Source of the DNA: Microvirga flocculans ATCC BAA-817
GTDB lineage: Bacteria > Pseudomonadota > Alphaproteobacteria > Rhizobiales > Beijerinckiaceae
NCBI RefSeq assembly: GCF_000518665.1
Contig: NZ_JAEA01000001.1
Location: 372,001 to 436,000 of the forward strand
Direction: 5' to 3'
Length of the DNA stretch: 64,000 nt
Under the pieces are notes generated by a model. That model did no database searches, was not told where the DNA came from, and was given only the letters and a program-made list of their open reading frames with translations. Every line of letters begins with the position of its first letter. Position 1 is the stretch's first letter. Positions 27,596-36,337 of this stretch are shown here, piece by piece. The position numbers and the translations under genes were made by a program.

Positions 27596-28105
27596 TCACG
27601 ATACCGGACCGGTAGACCTGCGCCTTGCCCACCACCGGGCAAGGCGGCAGAACGGCCCGCGCAACAGAACGTAGGGGAGGAACGCGAGCAGGATCGAAAC
27701 AAGCACAGTCTCGGCCGGGAAGAAGGCGTCTAGAACGACCGCCTGATAGATTCCGTCCATGACGAGGCCCAGCAGGATGATCCGCGCCGTCGCGATCACG
27801 CCTTCGCGCAAGCGCCCCGTGCTCCCGTTCCGGTCCGTGAGCAGGGCCCACAGGTAAGGCGAGCGGTTGAGGCGTGCGTCCTTCATCCCATCGTAGAAGG
27901 CCGCGATGGCCGCCATGGTCGGCTGGAGGATGAAGCGGAAGGTCATCGGACCCCCGGGCCGCTCCAAGATGTTGCGCCCGATCCGGCTCAGCACTTCGGT
28001 CGAGAATCCGTACCAGAACAGGCCGAGACCGACGAGGACCCCGGCCACGATGACCACGAAGCGAGCCAGCAGCAACTGGTTGGCTGTCACGGTGTCGGCC
28101 ATCAT
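27596..28105 (-). CDS. Membrane protein of unknown function in the sulfatase locus
   Basis: A 169-residue protein with an N-terminal transmembrane helix (about residues 11-33, FVVIVAGVLVGLGLFWYG) and two further hydrophobic segments (about 90-110 and 118-140). The middle part, FRFILQPTMAAIAAFYDGMK, is amphipathic. The ATG at 28105 overlaps the stop of the formylglycine-generating enzyme gene (ATGA), so the two are translationally coupled. I do not recognise the family; context suggests a membrane partner of the sulfatase system. Confidence 0.7.
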   Translation of the reverse strand: MMADTVTANQLLLARFVVIVAGVLVGLGLFWYGFSTEVLSRIGRNILERPGGPMTFRFILQPTMAAIAAFYDGMKDARLNRSPYLWALLTDRNGSTGRLREGVIATARIILLGLVMDGIYQAVVLDAFFPAETVLVSILLAFLPYVLLRGPFCRLARWWARRRSTGPVS

Positions 28106-29088
28106 GTCCCCCGGACCTCGCGCACCACGCAGCGGAAGCCGACATGGCTGGTGGAGGTGTCGACCGGCTCCGGATGCCGGGCGGCCGGGCGGTAGCGGCG
28201 ACAGTAGCTCGGCGCGCATAGATGCGAGCCGCCCTTGAGCACCTTGCGCGGGATGCGGATCTGCGGCTGGCAGGGGTCGTAGCTGTCGGCCTCGCGCCCG
28301 CCGCGCGGGTTCTCGGGGATGCAGCAGGCCTTCGGCGCGTCAGACGGGTGCTTGGGCGCGTACCAGTCCGACGTCCATTCCCAGACGTTGCCGATCATAT
28401 CGTAGAGCCCGTAGCCGTTGGGCGGATAGGCCCTCACCGGCGAGGTGCGCTCGTAGCCGTCCAGCTTTGTGTTCTGGAAGGGGAATGCGCCCTGCCATGT
28501 ATTGGCCATATGCCGGCCGCCGGGCGTCAGCTCGTCGCCCCAGGCGAACTCGGCGCCGTCGAGCCCGCCACGCGCGGCGAACTCCCATTCGGCCTCCGCC
28601 GGCAGCTCCTTGCCGGCCCAGGCCGCATAGGCCTCGGCGTCCGGATAGGCGACATGCACCACCGGGTGATCGTCGAGACCCTTGATCGAGGAGCCGGGCC
28701 CATAGGGGCGGCGCCAGTTGGCACCGAAGACGAAGGCCCACCACTGGCTCCAGTCGCTCAGGTTGACCGGGTAATCCGGCGGGCTGAAGACGAGCGATCC
28801 TGCCTTGAGCATGTGCGGCAGCGCGCCGGGATAATCCTTCGGATCCGGCGTTCTCTCCGCGACCGTGACATGGCCCGTCGCTTCCACGAAGCGGCGGAAC
28901 GCGCGGTTAGTGACCGGCGTCGCATCCATCCAGAACCCGTCGACCGTGACGCGGTGGACCGGCGCCTCCTCCGGATAATGCCTGTCCGATCCCATCCTGA
29001 ACGTGCCGCCCGCAATCCAGACCATGCCCGGATGCGGAGCCTTGCTCTGCAGCTTGGCCGGAGAGGATCCGGTATCGATCAGCGCCAT
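28102..29088 (-). CDS. Formylglycine-generating enzyme (sulfatase-modifying factor)
   Basis: A 328-residue FGE-sulfatase domain protein. It oxidises the sulfatase active-site cysteine to C-alpha-formylglycine using O2. The copper-binding cysteine pair is C291 and C296 in GSHLCAPSYCRRYRPAAR, spaced five residues apart as in characterised FGEs. MVWIAGGTFRMGSDRHYPEE and the GNVWEWTSDWY segment are further family signatures. No signal peptide is seen, matching the apparently cytoplasmic sulfatase. The gene is coupled to a membrane protein gene and lies upstream of the sulfatase it probably activates. Confidence 0.93.
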   Translation of the reverse strand: MALIDTGSSPAKLQSKAPHPGMVWIAGGTFRMGSDRHYPEEAPVHRVTVDGFWMDATPVTNRAFRRFVEATGHVTVAERTPDPKDYPGALPHMLKAGSLVFSPPDYPVNLSDWSQWWAFVFGANWRRPYGPGSSIKGLDDHPVVHVAYPDAEAYAAWAGKELPAEAEWEFAARGGLDGAEFAWGDELTPGGRHMANTWQGAFPFQNTKLDGYERTSPVRAYPPNGYGLYDMIGNVWEWTSDWYAPKHPSDAPKACCIPENPRGGREADSYDPCQPQIRIPRKVLKGGSHLCAPSYCRRYRPAARHPEPVDTSTSHVGFRCVVREVRGT

Positions 29089-29104
29089 GGCGCAGCCCTC
29101 ACCT

Positions 29105-29229
29105 TACTGAAACCCACAAGGCCTCATGCAGCGTCCTGGATCGCATTTCCGATCCAGGGCACGGCGTGGGGCAAAACGGTACACCAGCGGTTCCTTCAGC
29201 CCGCCGACGCACGCCATGGGGTTTCAGTA
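29105..29229. repeat. 125-base unit bounded by 11-base inverted repeats
   Basis: TACTGAAACCC (29105-29115) is exactly reverse-complementary to GGGTTTCAGTA (29219-29229). Inside is a small hairpin, GGATCG / CGATCC (29138-29155). No flanking direct duplication is obvious. It could be a MITE-like remnant or a regulatory region upstream of the FGE gene, whose start is 16 bases away. Confidence 0.4.
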
Positions 29230-29359
29230 TGTCGGATCACGGGCCTTTGCTTGACCGAACAGGACAGCGGCCGGGCAATTCGGGATAGGTCGCAACAGGA
29301 GGATGGAGTCGCGTGGCGTATCTCGTGATCGGATCGCCACTCAGGCAGGTGACACTCCT

Positions 29360-29440
29360 AAAGCATCGGACCCAAAAGTGGACCTGCACTTTTGGGATTG
29401 AATCCGATGCTTCCTTCTTGAGCGAGAGCATCGTTCGGGC
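29360..29440. repeat. Double palindromic element (REP-like), copy B
   Basis: AAAGCATCGG (29360-29369), CCCAAAAGTG, CACTTTTGGG and CCGATGCTT (29404-29412) reproduce the first palindrome of copy A almost base for base. GAGAGCATCG (29424-29433) starts the second palindrome, which is then truncated. The copies lie about 20 kb apart. Confidence 0.75.
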
Positions 29441-29472
29441 GGACCCGTAGGGCCGCCTGAATGGGATCGGTG

Positions 29473-30189
29473 TTAGCCGCCCAGGGTTCCTTCGCGCAGA
29501 GCCTTGTCGGCCATCAGCTCGGCCATGGAGCCCTGGAACCGCATCTCGCCGCGCTCGATGACGCAGGCGCGGTCGCTGATCCCGGCGGCAAAGGCCCAGT
29601 TCTGCTCCGAGAGAAGCACTGCGACGCCTTCCGCCTTCATGGCCCGGATCGCCTCGGCCATCATCTGCACGATGACCGGGGCGATGCCCTCGGACGGCTC
29701 GTCGAGCAGGATCGCATCCGGATTGCCCATGAGGGTGCGCGCGATGGAGAGCATCTGCTGCTCACCGCCGGACATCTGGTTGCCCCGGCGGCCACGCATC
29801 TCGCCGAGGTTGGGAAAGAGCCGGAACAGCCGCTCGGGAGTCCAAGGCGAGCGTCCGGCTTCCGCCGTCCGGCGGCCCGTCTCCAGGTTCTCCTCGACGG
29901 TGAGATCGGTGAAGATGCGCCGGTCCTCGGGCACGTAGCCTAAGCCGAGGCGTGCGATCCTGTAGGTCGGGAGCTTGCTCAAGGAATGTCCCTTGAAGGT
30001 CGCATGGGTGGCGGTGGCCGAAACAAGCCCCATGATCGCCTTCAGGGTCGTGGTCTTGCCAGCCCCGTTGCGGCCGACGAGCGCCACCACCTCGCCCGGA
30101 TAGAGATGGAGCGACAGGCCGAACAGCACCTGCGCCCGGCCGTAGAAGGCGCGCAGGTTCCTGATGTCGAGCAGCACGTCTCCTCTCAT
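29473..30189 (-). CDS. livF: Branched-chain amino acid-type ABC transporter ATPase LivF
   Basis: A 238-residue ATPase, normal for LivF. Walker A GRNGAGKTT, signature MSGGEQQMLSIARTLM and Walker B AILLDEPSEGIAP are intact; the S-G-G-E-Q-Q form is diagnostic of LivF. It energises uptake by LivHM together with LivG. Its ATG overlaps the livG stop (ATGA). It is the last gene of livK-livHM-livG-livF. Confidence 0.92.
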   Translation of the reverse strand: MRGDVLLDIRNLRAFYGRAQVLFGLSLHLYPGEVVALVGRNGAGKTTTLKAIMGLVSATATHATFKGHSLSKLPTYRIARLGLGYVPEDRRIFTDLTVEENLETGRRTAEAGRSPWTPERLFRLFPNLGEMRGRRGNQMSGGEQQMLSIARTLMGNPDAILLDEPSEGIAPVIVQMMAEAIRAMKAEGVAVLLSEQNWAFAAGISDRACVIERGEMRFQGSMAELMADKALREGTLGG

Positions 30190-30962
30190 GCGGGGCCCGT
30201 TCCTTGGGATGGCTCGAGGGCATGGCTGTCGCCCAGATAGGCGCGCCTGACCTGGGGGTCCTGGCGGATCTCGTCCGGAGTTCCGGCCGCGATGATCTGG
30301 CCGCGCAGAAGCACGATCACCCGGGCCGCGTGGCCGAAGACGACGTCCATGTCATGCTCGGTGAAGAGAACGCCGATGCCCTGGGAGGCGGCGATGGAGG
30401 CGGTGAGGTCCATGAGCGCGGCCCGCTCCTGCGGCGCCATGCCGGCGGTGGGCTCGTCCATGAGGAGCAGCTTCGGCTGGCCTGCAAGCGCAATGGCGAG
30501 TTCCACACGCTTCACGTCGCCATAGGCCAGCGCCGAGCAGGGCATGTCCGCCGCCTCCGCCATGCCGACCTGGGCGAGCAGGTCGACCGCTCCCGCGCGA
30601 TGGCGCTCCCGCGCCGGCGTCCAGAGTCCCCGGCTCTGCCGAAAACGGCTGATCAGCGCCATCTGTACATTCTCGGCCGCGCTCATGGAAAGGAATGTCT
30701 GCGCCACCTGGAAGGTGCGCCCCACGCCGCCGCGGAAGCGCGCCTGCGGTGAGGCATGGGTGATGTCCTGCCCGTCGATCAGCACCTGTCCGCGATCGGG
30801 CCCGAGCTGGCCGCCGACCATGTTGAACACGGTCGACTTCCCCGCGCCGTTGGGTCCAATGATGGCCAGCATCTCGCCGCGCGCGACGGTAAAGGATACG
30901 TCGCGCGCCGCCACCACGCCGCCGAAGGATTTGTGCAGGCCCGTCACGGTCAAAAGCGTCAT
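30186..30962 (-). CDS. livG: Branched-chain amino acid-type ABC transporter ATPase LivG
   Basis: A 258-residue ATPase. Walker A GPNGAGKST, then RTFQVAQTFLSMSAAENVQM, and Walker B LLLMDEPTAGMAPQER are present. The signature loop reads ALAYGDVKRVELAIAL, the relaxed form usual in LivG. The ATG at 30962 overlaps the stop of the fused permease gene, so the 232 codons of open frame upstream are antisense-frame artefact. The substrate of this importer is uncertain; amides or urea are possible given the divergent amidase. Confidence 0.92.
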   Translation of the reverse strand: MTLLTVTGLHKSFGGVVAARDVSFTVARGEMLAIIGPNGAGKSTVFNMVGGQLGPDRGQVLIDGQDITHASPQARFRGGVGRTFQVAQTFLSMSAAENVQMALISRFRQSRGLWTPARERHRAGAVDLLAQVGMAEAADMPCSALAYGDVKRVELAIALAGQPKLLLMDEPTAGMAPQERAALMDLTASIAASQGIGVLFTEHDMDVVFGHAARVIVLLRGQIIAAGTPDEIRQDPQVRRAYLGDSHALEPSQGTGPA

Positions 30963-32815
30963 GCCCGCGCCTCCCACCGGTCCCGGACGGTGCCGACGAG
31001 GCCGCGCGGGAAGAGGAGCACCATCGCGATGATGCTCAGGCCCAGGAACAGGCGCCACAGGGGCGTGAGCGGCATGATCCAGTCGCGCAGGGCGTGCAGG
31101 GCGCCGGCACCCACGAGAGGTCCGATCACGGTCTGAATGCCGCCCAGGAGCAGCATGGTGAGCGCATCCACCGAGGTCGAGATGCCGAGCAGGCTCGGAT
31201 CCACCGATCCGCGGGAAAAGGCATAGAGACCGCCTGCGAGGCCCGCCGCCGCGCCCGCGGCGATGAAGGCGAGCCAGCGGTGCCGACGGATCGCGAGGCC
31301 GATGGCCTCCGCACGGGCTTCCGAGTCGCGGGCCGCGCGCAAGGCATAGCCGAACGGCGCGTCGATGATGCGCTTCAGAAGCAGCACCGCCACCAGAGTC
31401 AAAGCGGCCGTCAGCAGGTAATAGGGAACCGGTCCGCTCGCCCAGCGCGAGGGCCACACGCCGACGATTCCGTTGTCGCCGCCGGTCACATCGACCCATT
31501 GAAAGGCGACCGCATAGAGAATCTGCGCGGCTGCAAGCGTCATCATGGCGAGATAGATGCCGGACAGGCGCACCACGAAAGCGCCGATCAGGCCTGCGCC
31601 GAGGGCAGCGAGGGCAAGCCCGAGCGGCAGCGCCGTCTCCATCGACGTGCCGAACCATTTGACAGCAAGCGCCGCCCCATAAGCGCCGAGGCCGAAGAAG
31701 GCCGCATGGCCGAAGCTCACGAGCCCGCCGACGCCGATGAGAAGCTGCAGGCTGAAGGCGAAGAGCGCGAAGATCAGGATCTCCGTCGCGACCTTCAGAA
31801 GATATGCATCCGCGATCAGCGGGAAGCCGGCGAGAGCCGCGACCGTGAAGAGCAGAATGAACGGACGGCCAGGCTGAGGCTTGCGGCTGGCGATGCCCAC
31901 TGCATGGGTTCCGCCGATGACCTCGGCGCGCCCGAAGAGCCCGTAGGGCCGGATCGCCAGCACCACGGCCATGAGCAGGAACACCACGACAAGGGTGCTC
32001 TTGGGAAAGATCAGGATGCCGAAGGCCTGCAATTGTCCGATGATGAGCGCTGCGAGAAACGCGCCCGGCACGCTGCCCATGCCGCCGACCACCGTGACGA
32101 CGAAGGCCTCCGCGATGATCGCCAGATCCATTCCCGTATTGGCGGAGACGCGCGGGATCTGGAGCGCACCGCCCAGGCCCGCGAGGAATGCGCCGAGAAA
32201 CAGCGTGCCGGTGAACAGCAGCGCCTGGTTGACGCCGAGCGAGGCCACCATGTCGCGGTCCTGCGTCGCCGCGCGCACCAGCACGCCGAAGCGCGTCCTG
32301 CGCAGCAGGAGCCAGACGAGTCCCAGTACGATGGGACCGGCCGCGATCAGAGCGAGTTCATAGGATGGGAAGCGCCGCCCGAGGATGTCGACGGGCGCGC
32401 GAAGTCCCGGCGCGCGCGGCCCGAGAATGTCTTCGGGGCCGAAGACCTGCACGACGAGGTCCTGCACCACCAGCACCACGCCGAAAGTGGCGAGAAGTTG
32501 GAAAAGCTCCGGTGCGCCGTAGATGCGCCGCAGGAGCACGACCTCGATGATGACGCCGATCACGCCGACGATGAGGGCCGAGGCAAGGATGCCCGCCCAG
32601 AAGGCAGTGGGCCCGAAAGAGAATTCGAGCAGGCGCGGGATCAGGGTCGCGGCCGTGTAGGCGCCGATCATGTAGAGCGAGCCGTGAGCGAAATTCACGA
32701 TCCGCGTGACGCCGAAGACGATGGTCAGGCCGCAGGCGGTGATGAAGAGCGAGGAGGCGCTGGACAGCCCGCTCAGGGCCTGAACGGCGAGGAAGGAGGG
32801 ATCCAGCGCGATCAA
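30959..32815 (-). CDS. livHM: Fused ABC permease LivH-LivM
   Basis: A 618-residue protein that joins both permeases of a branched-chain-amino-acid-type importer. Residues 1-290 are LivH-like (FGVTRIVNFAHGSLYMIGAY is its diagnostic segment) and residues 315-618 are LivM-like (GVGGLVSFGHAAFFGLGAYG, then the C-terminal LFPRGLVGTVRDR). A short linker around residues 293-314 (GRAEVIGGTHAVGIASRKPQ) joins them. The frame is continuous with no stop, so this is a genuine fusion giving a fixed 1:1 ratio. About 16-18 transmembrane helices are expected. Confidence 0.92.
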   Translation of the reverse strand: MIALDPSFLAVQALSGLSSASSLFITACGLTIVFGVTRIVNFAHGSLYMIGAYTAATLIPRLLEFSFGPTAFWAGILASALIVGVIGVIIEVVLLRRIYGAPELFQLLATFGVVLVVQDLVVQVFGPEDILGPRAPGLRAPVDILGRRFPSYELALIAAGPIVLGLVWLLLRRTRFGVLVRAATQDRDMVASLGVNQALLFTGTLFLGAFLAGLGGALQIPRVSANTGMDLAIIAEAFVVTVVGGMGSVPGAFLAALIIGQLQAFGILIFPKSTLVVVFLLMAVVLAIRPYGLFGRAEVIGGTHAVGIASRKPQPGRPFILLFTVAALAGFPLIADAYLLKVATEILIFALFAFSLQLLIGVGGLVSFGHAAFFGLGAYGAALAVKWFGTSMETALPLGLALAALGAGLIGAFVVRLSGIYLAMMTLAAAQILYAVAFQWVDVTGGDNGIVGVWPSRWASGPVPYYLLTAALTLVAVLLLKRIIDAPFGYALRAARDSEARAEAIGLAIRRHRWLAFIAAGAAAGLAGGLYAFSRGSVDPSLLGISTSVDALTMLLLGGIQTVIGPLVGAGALHALRDWIMPLTPLWRLFLGLSIIAMVLLFPRGLVGTVRDRWEARA

Positions 32816-32819
32816 TCCG

Positions 32820-34025
32820 CTAGTCCTTCCGCACCGCCTTCACCTCGGCCTCGGACGGCATGAACGAAGCGCCGTCCTTGTAGGTCCAGTCCGTCATGCC
32901 GCCGGTTGCGCCCTTGAGCACGAGCTTGCCGACCCAGGCGCCCATGCTGGATTGATTGTCGATGCCCCGCATGGTGACGGGACCGACGACCGTGTCGAAC
33001 TTCGCATCCTCGAGCGCCTTGATGAGCGCCTCCGTATCGGTGGAGCCCGCGCGTTCGATGCTGTCGCGGATCATGTTGACGACCATGTAGCCGAGCAGCG
33101 AGCCGAGGCGGGGCGTCTCGTTGTACTTCGCGCGGTAGGCGTCCACGAAGGCCTTGTGCTTGGGCTCCTTGATCTCGTCCCACGGATAGCCGGTGACGGT
33201 CCAGCCCGTGGGCACTTCGTCCTTGAGGGGCAGGAGCCATTCGGGCTCGCCGGTCAGCAGGGAGAGAACCGTTGCGCCTTCGAAGAGGCCGCGCGTGTTG
33301 CCCTCGCGGACGAACTGGGTCAGGTCGGGGCCGAAGAGCACGTTGAAGATGCCGTCGGGCTTGGCCTGTTCGAGGGCCGAGACGGTGGCCCCCGCCTCGA
33401 TCTTGCCGAGAGCCGGATACTGCTCCGCGACGATCTGCGCTCCGGGCACGCGTTCCTGGATCAGGCGCTTGAACACGCCTGCCGCGGACTGACCGTATTC
33501 GTAGTTCGGCGCGACGATGGCCCAGCGCTTGGCGCCGGAGGCCTTCGCCTGGTCTACCAGCATGCCGACCTGCATGAAGTTGTTCGGCCGGATGCGGAAG
33601 GTATAGCGGTTGCCCTGCGCCATGGTGATGGCGTCGGTGAGCGGCTCTGCGGCGACGTAGACGACCTTCTTCTGGTTCGCGAAATCCGCCATCGCGACGC
33701 CGACATTCGACAGGAAAGAGCCGAAGAGCAGGGAGACGCCCTCGCGGTTCACGAGTTCGTCCGCCACGCGGGTGGCGCTGCCCGTGGTCGCGCCGTCGTC
33801 CCGGGACACGATCTCCAGCTTGCGGCCCAGCACGCCGCCCTTGGCGTTGATCTCGTCGAGGGCCATCTGCCAACCATTACGGTAGGGTACGGTGAAGGCC
33901 GCCCACTGAGCGTAGGAGTTCAGCTCGCCGAGCTTGATCGGAGGCTGCTGCGCCTGAACCGTGGGTGATGCGAATGCAAATGCCGCTCCAAGAGCCAGCC
34001 AGCGGATCGTCGATGCCTTCGCCAT
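32820..34025 (-). CDS. livK: ABC transporter substrate-binding protein (LivK-like)
   Basis: A 401-residue periplasmic binding protein with a signal peptide (LALGAAFAFASPTVQAQQ) and the type I fold (PPIKLGELNSYAQW, then YRNGWQMALDEINAKGGVLG). Members bind leucine-like amino acids, amides, urea or aromatic acids. The ATG at 34025 follows a GGAAGGGA sequence; 28 codons upstream are not needed. It is the first gene of the liv operon, four bases before livHM, and divergent from an amidase 140 bases away, hinting at an amide ligand. Confidence 0.9.
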   Translation of the reverse strand: MAKASTIRWLALGAAFAFASPTVQAQQPPIKLGELNSYAQWAAFTVPYRNGWQMALDEINAKGGVLGRKLEIVSRDDGATTGSATRVADELVNREGVSLLFGSFLSNVGVAMADFANQKKVVYVAAEPLTDAITMAQGNRYTFRIRPNNFMQVGMLVDQAKASGAKRWAIVAPNYEYGQSAAGVFKRLIQERVPGAQIVAEQYPALGKIEAGATVSALEQAKPDGIFNVLFGPDLTQFVREGNTRGLFEGATVLSLLTGEPEWLLPLKDEVPTGWTVTGYPWDEIKEPKHKAFVDAYRAKYNETPRLGSLLGYMVVNMIRDSIERAGSTDTEALIKALEDAKFDTVVGPVTMRGIDNQSSMGAWVGKLVLKGATGGMTDWTYKDGASFMPSEAEVKAVRKD

Positions 34026-34165
34026 AGCGCGTCCCTTCCGTCGAGAACCTGCGAGCATGTAGAGCCAATCGGGCCGAGAAGAAAGATGCAAACTGCCGAG
34101 CTTCATCAATTCCTTCCTTGCCGTGGGGCCGATGAGAGTGACAGATTTGCCGTCCTTGCAGTTCC

Positions 34166-35374
34166 ATGTGTGACAGATCCATGCTCCTCGACCGCGATCC
34201 CGCCCGCGCCTTCATGCCTTATCCGGCCGTCTCGGTCCCCCATGCCGCAAGGGGGCCGCTCTCCGGCCTGACCTTCGCCGCCAAGGACCTCTTCGACGTG
34301 GAGGGCTATCCGACGAGCGCGGGCTCGCCCCACATGCTCGCCATGTCCGGCATCAAGTCCCGCACGGCCCCCATCGTCCAGACGCTGCTGGATTCAGGGG
34401 CGCGGTTCGTCGGCAAGACGATCACGGACGAACTGGCCTTTTCCATGAGCGGCAAGAACGCCCATTTCGGCACGCCCGTGAACGGCGGTGCGCCGGACCG
34501 GATCCCGGGCGGCTCGTCCTCGGGCTCGGCGGCGGCCGTCTCGAACGGGCTGTGCGATGTCGCGCTCGGCACCGACACGGGCGGGTCCGTCCGGGCTCCG
34601 GCGAGCCATTGCGGCCTCTTCGGCATCCGTCCGACCCATGGCCGCGTCAGCCTCGAACTCTGCCACGATCTCGCTCCCTCCTTCGATACCTGCGGGTATT
34701 TCACCCGCGACGCGGCCACCTTCGTGCGGGTCGGGAAGGTCGTGCTGGGAGAGGATCCGGCGCCTCTGCCGCCAAAGCCCCGGGTGCTGCTGGCGCGGGA
34801 CGCGTTCGCGCTGCTCCAGGGACAGGTGCGTGAGGCCCTTGCCCCGGCGTTGCGCCGGGTCGGGAGCGTGCTGGGCGAGCCGCAGGAGGCCGATGCGGCG
34901 ACGGAAGGCTTCAGCGTCCTCTACTGGGCCATGCGCTATATCCAGAGCCGCGAGGCCTGGGCGGTCGACGGGCCGATGATCGAGCGCTTCCACCCGCCCC
35001 TCGGCCCCGGCGTGGCCGACCGGTTCGCCTTCTCCAAGGGGGTGAGCGATGCCCAGGTGGCCGAGGCCCAGGTGATTCGCGCGGCGTTCCGGAAGCGTTT
35101 CGAGGCCCTGCTCGGCGGCGATGCGGTGCTGGTCCTGCCGACCATGCCCGATGTCGCGCCGCTTCTCTCCGAGAGCGACGAGGCCCTGAACGACTACCGC
35201 AACAACGCCCTGAACCTGCTCTGCCTGTCGGTGCTCTCGGGCCTGCCGCAGGTCTCGATCCCGCTCGCCTCCCGCCTCGGCGCTCCGTTGGGATTGTCGA
35301 TCATGGGGCCTGCGGGCTCGGATCTGAGCCTCGTGGAGCTGGCCCGCTGCATCGCAGAGACCGGAGCCTCCTGA
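34166..35374 (+). CDS. Amidase (amidase signature family)
   Basis: A 402-residue hydrolase with the Ser-cisSer-Lys triad visible: K40 in LTFAAKDLFDVEG, S117 in IPGGSSSGSAAAVSN and the nucleophile S141 in LGTDTGGSVRAP. The 24-residue gap from S117 to S141 equals that of characterised members. It hydrolyses small amides to acid and ammonia; the exact substrate is unknown. Divergence from livK suggests uptake and cleavage of the same compound. ATG 34181 (MLLDRDPARAF) is an alternative start. Confidence 0.88.
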   Translation: MCDRSMLLDRDPARAFMPYPAVSVPHAARGPLSGLTFAAKDLFDVEGYPTSAGSPHMLAMSGIKSRTAPIVQTLLDSGARFVGKTITDELAFSMSGKNAHFGTPVNGGAPDRIPGGSSSGSAAAVSNGLCDVALGTDTGGSVRAPASHCGLFGIRPTHGRVSLELCHDLAPSFDTCGYFTRDAATFVRVGKVVLGEDPAPLPPKPRVLLARDAFALLQGQVREALAPALRRVGSVLGEPQEADAATEGFSVLYWAMRYIQSREAWAVDGPMIERFHPPLGPGVADRFAFSKGVSDAQVAEAQVIRAAFRKRFEALLGGDAVLVLPTMPDVAPLLSESDEALNDYRNNALNLLCLSVLSGLPQVSIPLASRLGAPLGLSIMGPAGSDLSLVELARCIAETGAS

Positions 35375-35450
35375 CGGACCCATCCCGCGCGGACGGAGTT
35401 ACCGCCAGAGTGAAGCAGCGGCCGAGGGCCTCAACCCGGGAAGGACGATC

Positions 35451-36332
35451 ATGACCCATCCAGCCGTGCACCCGAAGACGCCCCACGTGGCGGTGGCCAG
35501 CGCCTGCATGCTCGGCGAGGGTCCTGTGTGGGATCACCGCTCGAACACCTTGTTCTGGGTCGACATCAAGAACCCGGGCATCTGGCGCTATCACCCCGAG
35601 GCGAAGGAGCATGTGCGCATCGATGCGCCCGAGCGGATCGGCTTCGTCGCGCTGACCGCCGATCGGGATGTCGTCCTTGCGGGCTTCAAGTCGGGGCTTG
35701 CCCGTTTCAACCTCGAGACGGGCGCCGTGCAGCCTCTCGTCTCGCCCGACGAGGACAAGCCGAACAACCGGATCAACGACGGTCATGTGGGACCGGACGG
35801 GGCGGTTTATTTCGGCACCATGGACGATGAGGAGGCAACCGAATCGGGGGCCTTCTGGCGCTGGGACGGCAAGGAGCTGACCCGGTTCCATTCCGGAATC
35901 GTCGTCACCAACGGACCGGCCTTCAGCCCCGACGGCCGGGTGCTCTATGCCACCGATACGATTCGGCGGACGGTCTATGCGCTCGATGTCGCCGGCGGCC
36001 TGATTGGCGAGCCGCGTCCCTTCGCGCGCTTCGAGGAGGGGTGGGGGCACCCGGACGGCATGGCGGTCGATGCGCAGGGGCATGTCTGGGTCTGTCACTG
36101 GGGCGCCTCGCGCATCACGCGCTTTGCCCCCGACGGGTCGGTCGAGCGCATCGTGCCCGTTCCGACGGCGCAGGTGACGAAATGCGCCTTCGGAGGGCCG
36201 GACCTCACGACGCTCTACATCACCACGGCCGCCATCGGCCGCGATCCGCATGTCGACGTGATGGCGGGGCATCTCTTCGAGGTCGAGACCGGCGGCATCC
36301 GCGGGCTGAAGACCAACATCTTCGAGGGATAA
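35451..36332 (+). CDS. SMP-30 / gluconolactonase family lactonase
   Basis: A 293-residue six-bladed beta-propeller. Predicted metal ligands are E23 (ACMLGEGPVWD), N154 (VVTNGPAFSPDG) and D202 (GWGHPDGMAVDAQG), with N109 in NNRINDGHVG, matching SMP-30/regucalcin. It hydrolyses a sugar-acid lactone, opening the product of an aldose dehydrogenase. An aldose epimerase gene starts five bases after its stop, so they form a small sugar-oxidation operon (galactose or arabinose type). Confidence 0.88.
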   Translation: MTHPAVHPKTPHVAVASACMLGEGPVWDHRSNTLFWVDIKNPGIWRYHPEAKEHVRIDAPERIGFVALTADRDVVLAGFKSGLARFNLETGAVQPLVSPDEDKPNNRINDGHVGPDGAVYFGTMDDEEATESGAFWRWDGKELTRFHSGIVVTNGPAFSPDGRVLYATDTIRRTVYALDVAGGLIGEPRPFARFEEGWGHPDGMAVDAQGHVWVCHWGASRITRFAPDGSVERIVPVPTAQVTKCAFGGPDLTTLYITTAAIGRDPHVDVMAGHLFEVETGGIRGLKTNIFEG

Positions 36333-36337
36333 ACATC

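Larger units (their letters stand above)
29089..29472. other. 384-base gene-free region between the FGE gene and livF
   Basis: It must hold the FGE promoter and contains an 11-base inverted repeat unit (29105-29229) and copy B of the double palindrome (29360-29440). No coding sequence is supported. It appears to mark the right edge of the sulfatase region. Confidence 0.6.

Noticed and set aside
31094..32863. A 589-codon plus-strand frame over the liv permease
   Set aside because: Charged, repetitive antisense translation opposite a well-conserved permease; no ribosome-binding site.
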